Virus record (IMG/VR): IMGVR_UViG_3300030090_002134
Span: 1 to 39,150 of that record
DNA length: 39,150 nt
Reading direction: 5' to 3' (one strand)
From: a virus
Positions 23,347 through 30,134 of this stretch are shown one piece after another; the stretch's first letter is position 1; each line of letters starts with the position of its first letter. The notes beneath the pieces are model-generated. The model had not been told where the DNA came from, did not search any database, and saw nothing but the letters and a program-made list of their open reading frames with translations. The position numbers and the translations under genes were made by a program.

Positions 23347-23364
23347 ATTTTATTACACTACTTA

Positions 23365-24111
23365 CTAAATACTGTAATGCTCGTTATCACAAGTTGAGCA
23401 CATTCCAGTATTTTGCTCATATAATGTTGACAAATTAGCTTTACATTGTTTACAACTATATCTAATAACTCCACCTAGATATTTTTTCTTTTTCTTCTTC
23501 TTTGGCTTTGTGGGAGAGTGGAGACCGTGACCACCCCAATAATAACTCCCATAATTATAATGAATTGTACATGACTCAAAGGTTTCATTAGAATACCATA
23601 TCCCATTATCCCAAAGACCTTTATGTTCATTACACATTGTATAATTGCCATCATTATCTAAGAAAGCTAGTTTACTGTTACTGCTTATCGCTTCCTCAAT
23701 TAATGCTATTACACCTTGATTACTCAAAAAATCCTTTGGTAATAGTTTTAAGACCGTATCATTAAACATTGATGTATCAGACCTAGTCTTATCATTATCG
23801 ACAAAGTGAATAACTCCATTGTGAGCAAAGCCAAGATTTTGATTAACTTGGAAGGGGTGACAGTTTGATTTATCGGTCAAACCGTGAGTTGTGATTCTGA
23901 AATGCAAGATTGCAGTTGGATTGTCATTCTTAACCATAGCTTGACAATATGAACCCCAAAATTTATCAAAATCAAAAAATCCCTTTCTAATGGTTAATGA
24001 ACCTTTACTAGCGAACATAAAACCCGCCCCATCTGGATTATTTTCAAAACAATTTTGAGCGGTTTTCTTAGATATGAAAACGCCCTTTGGTTTCGTTGCA
24101 ATTATACACAT
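23365..24111 (-). CDS. Class II glutamine amidotransferase with zinc ribbon
   Basis: 248 residues, with GGAGGT upstream. It starts MCII, placing the N-terminal nucleophile Cys at position 2 after Met removal, as in Ntn-type amidotransferases. 'HFRITTHG' (70-77), 'CHPF' (84-87), 'AHNG' (96-99) and 'SDTSMF' complete the class II glutaminase signature. A lysine run is followed by a C-terminal zinc ribbon (CKQC and CSTC). It should release ammonia from glutamine or transfer an amide. It lies 1 base from the amidoligase and should be coexpressed. Glutaminase assignment is strong. The acceptor is unknown. Confidence 0.8.
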   Translation of the reverse strand: MCIIATKPKGVFISKKTAQNCFENNPDGAGFMFASKGSLTIRKGFFDFDKFWGSYCQAMVKNDNPTAILHFRITTHGLTDKSNCHPFQVNQNLGFAHNGVIHFVDNDKTRSDTSMFNDTVLKLLPKDFLSNQGVIALIEEAISSNSKLAFLDNDGNYTMCNEHKGLWDNGIWYSNETFESCTIHYNYGSYYWGGHGLHSPTKPKKKKKKKYLGGVIRYSCKQCKANLSTLYEQNTGMCSTCDNEHYSI

Positions 24112-24112
24112 A

Positions 24113-25297
24113 TTATAATACCTCCAAATTATCAGAATTATACTCTAAATTGACTAAGTTGGTCATATGTTTTTTAGTCATCATGTTTTGAGATTTGGTG
24201 AACATTGGATAGCCTTTCTTGTGAAGAAAAAAACATAAGTTCAAATATGAACTTTGGTGTTTCTTCAAAAATCTAAGATAACTAAGTCTACCTATCTCTG
24301 TTGCGTCTTTCAAGCTTGTCACATCTCCCCAATGTAGCACACTTCTTACAAAATCCATATTTTTTAAAAATGAATTATAATTTAGTGTACCTCTAAAGAG
24401 TCTGAACTCTATTGTGTTTCTAGGGTGTAAGTTGATTGCACTTGACCTATCAAGATACTCTCTTATTTCTCTATAATTACTGTTAGCCATAAATGAAAAT
24501 GGCTTTTTGAAATTATCAAGGAAATACGAACCTAATTTAGGCTTTGCCCATTCATCAAGTGCACTTTCTCGCCTTTGAGAAATATCAAGAATTAATTTGT
24601 AATAATCCTCATTAAAAACCAAAGATAACACCTTATAAAGTGTAGTTGGTTTTATGCTATTTCTTGAGACGTGAACGTGCATACCTGAGTCATTAGCATT
24701 ATGAGAGCGAAATGAATCCTTCCTAAGCATTTTAAATAAGGTCTTAAATACTCTGTGACCGTATTTATTAAAATACTTCCATGTGAAAGGATGAGATACT
24801 ATTTCATTATCACAGGTGCTATCAGATTTAACGTATAATAATTCCTCGTTATTCGTTAAACCTTTACCTAATAAACCTATCATTGATGCAAGTTTATTCC
24901 CGTGTAAGTGGTTATAACCGTCGGTTTCAATCTCAACGCCAAAGTGTCTATATCCTTTGTCTCTCTCAGAAATAATACATTGACCTTTATGAACTCGATG
25001 AAATAAAGAATTAGGTTTTTCACTATATCCTAGAATACACCTAGTATTAGTAATGCAATTCTTACAAACATTGTCATCATTCATACCTAGTCTTTTTCTA
25101 CCACAGGAAACACATCTTTCTAAGTCGTCAAAACAATCATGGCAAATAGGTTGCCTAGTTGAATAGTTCATGTTTAACCCTGTTTCATGGCACCTTTCCT
25201 CACACACAATGCAAATACTTTGTGGAGGTTGGGGATTAATGAACGTTTCAAAGTCACCTTGACTTAGTCTATCCTCTATTGATTTTAATATACTCAT
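24113..25297 (-). CDS. ATP-grasp-type amidoligase with zinc ribbons (Amidoligase_2-like)
   Basis: 394 residues, GAGGT 10 bases upstream of the ATG. Four Cys pairs at the N-terminus (around 29-32, 52-55, 62-65, 78-81) make two zinc ribbons. 'FGVEIETDG' (119-127), 'VKSDST' (156-161), 'SGMHVHVSR' (204-212) and 'NTIEFRLFRGT' (294-304) are the patterns of the Amidoligase_2 family, as I recall. Such enzymes are predicted to use ATP to join a carboxylate to an amine. The peptide or small-molecule substrate is unknown. It is the first gene of a separate operon with its own leader and terminator. Confidence 0.75.
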   Translation of the reverse strand: MSILKSIEDRLSQGDFETFINPQPPQSICIVCEERCHETGLNMNYSTRQPICHDCFDDLERCVSCGRKRLGMNDDNVCKNCITNTRCILGYSEKPNSLFHRVHKGQCIISERDKGYRHFGVEIETDGYNHLHGNKLASMIGLLGKGLTNNEELLYVKSDSTCDNEIVSHPFTWKYFNKYGHRVFKTLFKMLRKDSFRSHNANDSGMHVHVSRNSIKPTTLYKVLSLVFNEDYYKLILDISQRRESALDEWAKPKLGSYFLDNFKKPFSFMANSNYREIREYLDRSSAINLHPRNTIEFRLFRGTLNYNSFLKNMDFVRSVLHWGDVTSLKDATEIGRLSYLRFLKKHQSSYLNLCFFLHKKGYPMFTKSQNMMTKKHMTNLVNLEYNSDNLEVL

Positions 25298-25379
25298 TGG
25301 TTGCTATACCTCTTTATTTGTTAGTTAAAAATATATGTAATTATACTCTCTCGCAGTACGTTGGTCATTGCAAGAGTCT

Positions 25380-25448
25380 GTTTGGAGTTCGGTATTTCGA
25401 GCATAAACCGAATTATTTTAACTACCTCATAAGAGTCACTATCCAAAC
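25380..25448 (-). promoter_or_regulatory. Structured leader ahead of the amidoligase gene
   Basis: GTTTGGA (25380-25386) pairs with TCCAAAC (25442-25448), 7 bp perfect. Inside, TTCGGT (25388-25393) pairs with ACCGAA (25407-25412). Read on the minus strand this is a leader hairpin about 80-150 bases before the amidoligase start. A -10-like TATAAT lies at 25345-25340. A possible -35 (TGACCA) at 25367-25362 would start transcription after the hairpin, so the order of leader and start site is uncertain. Confidence 0.45.
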
Positions 25449-25546
25449 AAGTAAGCCGAATTTTCAAAAATCTAATATCATTAATGTACTCACAAATTAA
25501 TTAACATTCAAGAGGCAAGGCTCAATTATATATGTGTGTATGCAAG

Positions 25547-25604
25547 GGAAATTCTCAACGCCGCCGACGTGAAACCGATTTTTTCAACGTGGAATTTTCA
25601 ACCC
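25547..25604. repeat. Degenerate direct repeats in the divergent control region
   Basis: GGAAATTCTCAACGCC (25547-25562) and GGAATTTTCAACCC (25591-25604) resemble each other, and a third TTTTCAACG (25581-25589) lies between. CCGATT also occurs twice nearby. G+C content rises here. Possible protein-binding or origin element. This 606-base gap (25298-25903) also holds the leader above, promoters and a palindrome, and no gene I can support. Confidence 0.35.
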
Positions 25605-25676
25605 AAATCCGATTAGGGGCGTACTACATACAATAATAAGAAGGACACCCATATTAATATATTTTTTTTAAATTTT

Positions 25677-25707
25677 TTGGAGTTTTTACATTTTACTATT
25701 GTATTAA
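25677..25707 (+). promoter_or_regulatory. Plus-strand copy of the promoter-like pair
   Basis: TTGGAG (25677-25682), 19 bases, then TATTAA (25702-25707). The spacer ends TACTATTG, as in the minus-strand copy at 22594. It lies upstream of the late plus-strand operon. Confidence 0.45.
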
Positions 25708-25734
25708 AACTGTGCGGGTACTATTTTATATAAC

Positions 25735-25752
25735 TATGTTATATATAACATA
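25735..25752. repeat. 18-base perfect palindrome
   Basis: TATGTTATATATAACATA is its own reverse complement. It lies between the two candidate late promoters, so it could be an operator for a dimeric regulator. Confidence 0.5.
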
Positions 25753-25787
25753 TCTAATACTATTATACTATTTTACTATTTTATATA

Positions 25788-25816
25788 TTGACAGATACTA
25801 TATACTATTTTATATA
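25788..25816 (+). promoter_or_regulatory. Sigma-70-like promoter for the late block
   Basis: A perfect TTGACA (25788-25793), a 17-base spacer and TATATA (25811-25816). It points at the gene at 25904 and the terminase genes. Confidence 0.5.
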
Positions 25817-25903
25817 GAATAGTAATACTATGTTACTACGTCAAAACAACTTTATATATGTAAAATCATTTTACATTTGACATAATTTATATTAAATTAG
25901 TCT

Positions 25904-26143
25904 ATGAGTAAACAATACAGTAACGAAAACACCTTTGCTAACTTAAATGCAATAAAAAAGTTATCAGAGGAGATAGAGTTGGTAGACATAATGAATCCAT
26001 CAGAAGATTGCGTTGCCAAATTAATGGAGTTGGTTTCAAGGGCAAAATGTATTGAGGAGTTTCAAATATTAGAGGGTGGGGATTTATTGTTTGAGGGGAG
26101 TGTGTTGATAGATAGTCCGGGTGTGGGAAAGATTCGGTGCTAA
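25904..26143 (+). CDS. First gene of the late block, unidentified
   Basis: 79 residues. No clear ribosome binding site precedes the ATG, so it may be leaderless or use a distant site. The sequence is acidic and helical in the first half (AIKKLSEEIELVDIMNPSED) and ends 'GSVLIDSPGVGKIRC'. It sits 6 bases before the small terminase gene. No family is recognised. Confidence 0.5.
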   Translation: MSKQYSNENTFANLNAIKKLSEEIELVDIMNPSEDCVAKLMELVSRAKCIEEFQILEGGDLLFEGSVLIDSPGVGKIRC

Positions 26144-26149
26144 AATATT

Positions 26150-26893
26150 ATGTATAAAAGAACTATAAAGGGAGAGCAGTATGTCCTTTACAAAGATGAA
26201 GAAGAGTTTTATAAATATAACCCACAAAAAAAAATCCAAGAGGATTGGAGAACTGCACAAACTGGTGATTGGATTAAATCGGATGATGGTAAAGTTACTG
26301 TGGTTATCAAGCGTGGTTATATTGATAAGCTTAATAAAGACGGAAGCCAGTATATTAGAACCTTATTGGGAATGGTTAACTGCAATAAAACAAAGTTTTT
26401 TGGGGGAGAACCTGTAAAGGATATATGGAGGTTTGGCAAAGTATCTTGGTATGAAAAAACATTAAACGGTTCTTTATCTACCCAAAAACGAGTATTTGCA
26501 AAATACATTGCATCTGGAATAGAACCATTAGACGCTTATAAGAAAGCTTATCCAAAATGCAATAGCGACATATACGCTAAACAGAGAACACAAGTATTAT
26601 TAAAAAGTGAAAAGGTAAAGCAATTGATTGACAAAGAAATAGAGTTGTTATTAAACGACACAGGAATTACAAAATCATATTTATTAGAACAAACTAAAGA
26701 CATCGTAGATAAAAAAGATGGGCGAGATTCAGATAAGCTTAGAGCTATAGAAACTCTTATGAAAATTTCCGGCTTATTGAATACAGAAAAAACATCAGAA
26801 TCCGTAGCGTTGATTCAAGAATTTACAGGATTTAGTAAAGAAAAGCTTAATGCGTTTAAATCGGGGGTTCTTCCAAGTGGAGAGGAAAGCTGA
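26150..26893 (+). CDS. terS: Terminase small subunit
   Basis: 247 residues. The C-terminal half carries the helix-turn-helix pattern of small terminases ('TQKRVFAKYIASGIEPLDAY', 'KAYPKCNSDIYAKQRTQVLL', 'SEKVKQLIDKEIELLL'). It should bind DNA and start packaging. The N-terminal 100 residues are an extra beta-rich domain. It overlaps a small zinc-site gene and is followed by the large terminase, which supports the call. Confidence 0.75.
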   Translation: MYKRTIKGEQYVLYKDEEEFYKYNPQKKIQEDWRTAQTGDWIKSDDGKVTVVIKRGYIDKLNKDGSQYIRTLLGMVNCNKTKFFGGEPVKDIWRFGKVSWYEKTLNGSLSTQKRVFAKYIASGIEPLDAYKKAYPKCNSDIYAKQRTQVLLKSEKVKQLIDKEIELLLNDTGITKSYLLEQTKDIVDKKDGRDSDKLRAIETLMKISGLLNTEKTSESVALIQEFTGFSKEKLNAFKSGVLPSGEES

Positions 26894-27143
26894 AATATTA
26901 ATACCAGTTAGACTTGCCAACAGAAAAGAAATAAGAAAGCTAATTTATGGAACAGCTTATTGCCCAGCGTGTGATTGCCAAGTTATTGGCGATGACATAA
27001 TGAATAAATTACCTATTATAAACCCAAAAAATTGCCTACAAGGTTGGATGTGTAGTATATGCAATAGTGAGTTTGACCTAAACGATAACATTGTATATAT
27101 AGGAGATTTTGATATATTTAGCCAAGACATTGGAGAAGCTTGA
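26850..27143 (+). CDS. Small zinc-site protein between the terminase genes
   Basis: 97 residues from ATG, or 88 from a GTG at 26877, which would start near ERKAEILIPVRL. CPACDC and CSIC form a zinc ribbon. It overlaps terS by 44 bases and terL as a TTGA overlap. No function is assigned. A packaging accessory or DNA-binding role is possible. Confidence 0.6.
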   Translation: MRLNRGFFQVERKAEILIPVRLANRKEIRKLIYGTAYCPACDCQVIGDDIMNKLPIINPKNCLQGWMCSICNSEFDLNDNIVYIGDFDIFSQDIGEA

Positions 27144-28732
27144 AAAACTTTAATATAAACCCTAGCCCTAGCGATATGAAAGAAAGGGATATGGTATTGC
27201 AAAACGCTTTTAATGATTTAATATATTTTGGTAGGGCGTTTTTGCCTAGAGATTTTTTAAACAAGTCTCAATCAGCTCCTTTCCACTATGAGATGGCTAA
27301 GAAAATGATTGACACTAAACCCGGTGCTCGTATATGCAACATTATACCTAGAGGGCATGGTAAGTCTGTTATTGCAAAAGCTGCGATTATGCACAAACTT
27401 TGTTTTGCTAAAAGCGATAGTCAACATTTTATTGCGTGGGTTTCCGAAGAACAAAGTCAATCTATTGACCACTTAAAGTATTTAAGGTCTCATTTTGAAA
27501 ACAATAAGATGATTAAGTATTATTTTGGAAATATGGATGGAGGTACGGTAGGAAAAAGATGGACAGAAAAAGATATTGTAACAACTAAAGGTGATAGAGT
27601 TATTTCTAAAGGAACTTCTCAAAGGTTAAGAGGTAGAGCAGAAGTAGATGTACGTTACACAGGAATTGTGTTAGATGATTTTGAATCAGAATTAAATACT
27701 AAAACTCCAGAGCGTAGAGCTGATATTAAAAAATGGATTGTTTCTACGGTATATCCAGCGTTAGAAGAAACTCCGGGTAATGAAGGTTGGATATGGCTAT
27801 CGGGCACAATTGTTCATTTTGATTCTTACTTGCAAATGACTTATGATGGTTATAAGAAAGCAGTAGAAGAAAACAGACCTTATCCTTGGGATGTAAATTT
27901 TTATAGAGCTATTGAAGACGGTAAGCCTTTATGGTCTTCTCAGTTCTCTCCGGAAAAATTAGAAGCAAAAAAACGAGAATTTATTGAGGCTGGGTTAGTA
28001 AATAAATTTGCTCAAGAGTATATGAACGATGCTCGTGATGTAACCAATGCTGCATTTAAAATAGATAGAATACAGTATTACAATGGCACGTTTAAAAACA
28101 AAGGAAATATGCCTTACATTTTTGAGGGAGAAGAAGCGATACCAATTAATGTATACATTGGAGTGGATTTGGCGGCAACGGCAAGTGAAACTTCTGATTA
28201 TCAAGTTATTATGGTTATGGGTATTGATTCAAATAATAATAGATATGTTCTTGATTACTACAGAGAAAGAATCCCCGCATTTGATGTTCCAGCTAAAATA
28301 ATTGAATACGCTAAAAAATATTCTCCTATAAGAAGAGTAACTATTGAAACTGTTGCAGCTCAAGAAATGGTAAGAGATATGGTAACTCGTATGTCTGTAA
28401 AAGAAAAAAGACTTATGCCCGGAATATTTAAAGGTGTTAAACCACCGGCTAGAATTAAAAAAGAAGACAGGTTAGAAACAGCATTAGGTCAAATTGTTAA
28501 TTCTAAAAAACTTTATATCTATAGACATATGACAGAATTAGTGGATGAGTTTTTTGAACACCCAAAACCACGCCATGATGACTTGTTGGATGGATTGTAT
28601 TATGCTGACTACTTTGCAAAAGCACCTAAGTCGCAAAGAATGAAGCAAGACAAGATGGTCAATCCTAAAGAAAACGAGGTGTATAGAAAATTTAAAAAGA
28701 CTTACAACTGGATGACAGGAGCTAAAGGATAA
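27140..28732 (+). CDS. terL: Terminase large subunit
   Basis: 530 residues from a TTG start, GGAGA just upstream. Walker A 'PRGHGKSV' (70-77), Walker B 'GIVLDDFES' (175-183), and an RNase H-like nuclease domain: 'YIGVDLA' (D343), 'TIETVAAQEM' (E403) and 'PRHDDLLDGLYYAD' (D480-D484). This is the ATPase that translocates DNA into the head and cuts it. Length is typical. Strong call. Confidence 0.9.
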   Translation: MKNFNINPSPSDMKERDMVLQNAFNDLIYFGRAFLPRDFLNKSQSAPFHYEMAKKMIDTKPGARICNIIPRGHGKSVIAKAAIMHKLCFAKSDSQHFIAWVSEEQSQSIDHLKYLRSHFENNKMIKYYFGNMDGGTVGKRWTEKDIVTTKGDRVISKGTSQRLRGRAEVDVRYTGIVLDDFESELNTKTPERRADIKKWIVSTVYPALEETPGNEGWIWLSGTIVHFDSYLQMTYDGYKKAVEENRPYPWDVNFYRAIEDGKPLWSSQFSPEKLEAKKREFIEAGLVNKFAQEYMNDARDVTNAAFKIDRIQYYNGTFKNKGNMPYIFEGEEAIPINVYIGVDLAATASETSDYQVIMVMGIDSNNNRYVLDYYRERIPAFDVPAKIIEYAKKYSPIRRVTIETVAAQEMVRDMVTRMSVKEKRLMPGIFKGVKPPARIKKEDRLETALGQIVNSKKLYIYRHMTELVDEFFEHPKPRHDDLLDGLYYADYFAKAPKSQRMKQDKMVNPKENEVYRKFKKTYNWMTGAKG

Positions 28733-28739
28733 TTTACTA

Positions 28740-28769
28740 TTGTTAAATAGTAACAATGTTTTGTATAAT
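28740..28769 (+). promoter_or_regulatory. Promoter candidate before the endopeptidase
   Basis: TTGTTA (28740-28745), 18 bases, TATAAT (28764-28769). An 8-base inverted repeat (TTACTATT/AATAGTAA, 28735-28754) overlaps the -35. It would start a transcript near the endopeptidase gene. Confidence 0.4.
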
Positions 28770-28776
28770 CAGCCCA

Positions 28777-29157
28777 ATGCCCCACTTCGGAAAAAAGTCT
28801 AAAGAACGTCTTAAAGGCGTTGACAATAAACTTATTAAAGTTTTAAATGAGCTTATAAAGATAATGGATGTAACTATTATCGAGGGTGTAAGGTCTTCTG
28901 AAAGACAAGAAAAGCTTCTTAAACAAGGGGCAACTAAAGTAAAATACTCTAAACATATGGAGGGAAAAGCTGTAGACTTAGCACCTTATCCAATTGATTG
29001 GGATGATTTAGAGCGGTTTTATTATATGGGTGGTATGATACGAGGAATTGGTAAAGAATTAGGAATTAATGTTCGTTGGGGCGGAGATTGGGATAGCGAT
29101 GGAAACATACGAGACCAATCATTCAATGACTTAGTTCATGTAGAAATTAAAGGCTAA
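28777..29157 (+). CDS. M15-type endopeptidase (endolysin-like)
   Basis: 126 residues from the ATG at 28777, where relatives usually start (MPHFGKKSKERLKGV). A start at 28756 adds seven residues and cannot be excluded. 'GVRSSERQ', 'SKHMEGKAVDLAP' (H60, D67) and 'LVHVEI' (H121) form the zinc-site pattern of VanY/L-alanyl-D-glutamate peptidases. It should cut peptidoglycan crosslinks at lysis. It is the only endolysin-like gene here and lies between the terminase and the head genes, far from the holin/spanin-like genes at the left end. Confidence 0.8.
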   Translation: MPHFGKKSKERLKGVDNKLIKVLNELIKIMDVTIIEGVRSSERQEKLLKQGATKVKYSKHMEGKAVDLAPYPIDWDDLERFYYMGGMIRGIGKELGINVRWGGDWDSDGNIRDQSFNDLVHVEIKG

Positions 29158-30134
29158 TGGCATCATCTGATACAATTGTTGTAAACGGAGTGCCAAGTGG
29201 CTCATTTGTTATTAATCGAGATTCGGCTGTTGCAAACAAAGAGATAATAGACGCTATGTATAAAAATAAAAAAAAGATGAAAAAATATAATTATGGGGGT
29301 CAAACTAACCCTATGAATGAAAACATTGTTGTTGGTGATGGTGAGGCTCTTATGGACAACTCTATGGTAAATCAATACGGACTTGGCGTTATGCAAATGC
29401 TTAATCAGAAACCAACTGCTCACGAAAGCATTGATGGGTTAATTGCATCTGCACAACTTTCTAATATGCAAAACTTTAAAGGAGGTGGTTACGTATCTGG
29501 AGCTGGGAACATGATGAGGGAAACCGGTATGCCTACTATGGGTTATAAAAGAGGTGGTTATGTTCCTAAAATGGGAAATATGATGCGTGAAAATAATATG
29601 CCTACTATGGGTTATAACGATGGCGGATATGTTAATGAGTACGAAGACGGTGGTATGACCAATAATTTAAAAAAAGTTCCTAGTGACAATCCGGGTTTAG
29701 GAAAGTTGCCAAAAATGGTTAGAAATAAAATGGGGTATATGCAAGATGGTGGCATGACAGATGACCCTTTAAACATTGATGCTAGAATGTCTATGGGAAA
29801 TCAAGGTCAAAATATGGGAATGATTAGTGGAGAGTTTGGAGCACAAAATATTCCCCCAGCTTGGATGCAACCGGCTATGCCAGAAATTCAAAGCCCACAA
29901 CAGGCGGCAGCTTTTCAAGATATGATTAACAAGTTAATGGTAGAAGAGGCTTTAAAAAAAGCAAGAGAAGCGGGAGAACAAGTACAACCAGAAAAAATTG
30001 AAATGTCTAATGAAGCATATTCTTTACAAGACCTTATACCTCAAATGAATCAAGAAATGAGTAATATAATGCAACTTCCATTGTATCGAGCAAATAATAT
30101 GTCTAATCTTGGAAGAGGTATGATAGACCGATAA
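29157..30134 (+). CDS. Virion-associated protein with GGY repeats
   Basis: 325 residues, ATG overlapping the previous stop. The middle has two tandem units, GGYVSGAGNMMRETGMPTMG and GGYVPKMGNMMRENNMPTMG, about 27 residues apart, and later GGM-type words. The 'KKYNYGGQT' motif echoes those of the genes at 5323 and 6335. C-terminus is helical. Role unknown, possibly a portal- or injection-associated protein. The portal gene follows as TAATG. Confidence 0.6.
   Translation: MASSDTIVVNGVPSGSFVINRDSAVANKEIIDAMYKNKKKMKKYNYGGQTNPMNENIVVGDGEALMDNSMVNQYGLGVMQMLNQKPTAHESIDGLIASAQLSNMQNFKGGGYVSGAGNMMRETGMPTMGYKRGGYVPKMGNMMRENNMPTMGYNDGGYVNEYEDGGMTNNLKKVPSDNPGLGKLPKMVRNKMGYMQDGGMTDDPLNIDARMSMGNQGQNMGMISGEFGAQNIPPAWMQPAMPEIQSPQQAAAFQDMINKLMVEEALKKAREAGEQVQPEKIEMSNEAYSLQDLIPQMNQEMSNIMQLPLYRANNMSNLGRGMIDR

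Noticed and set aside
22553-23364. Hidden protein-coding gene in the 812-base gap
   Set aside because: No frame with a plausible start and ribosome binding site; content is repeats and structured elements.
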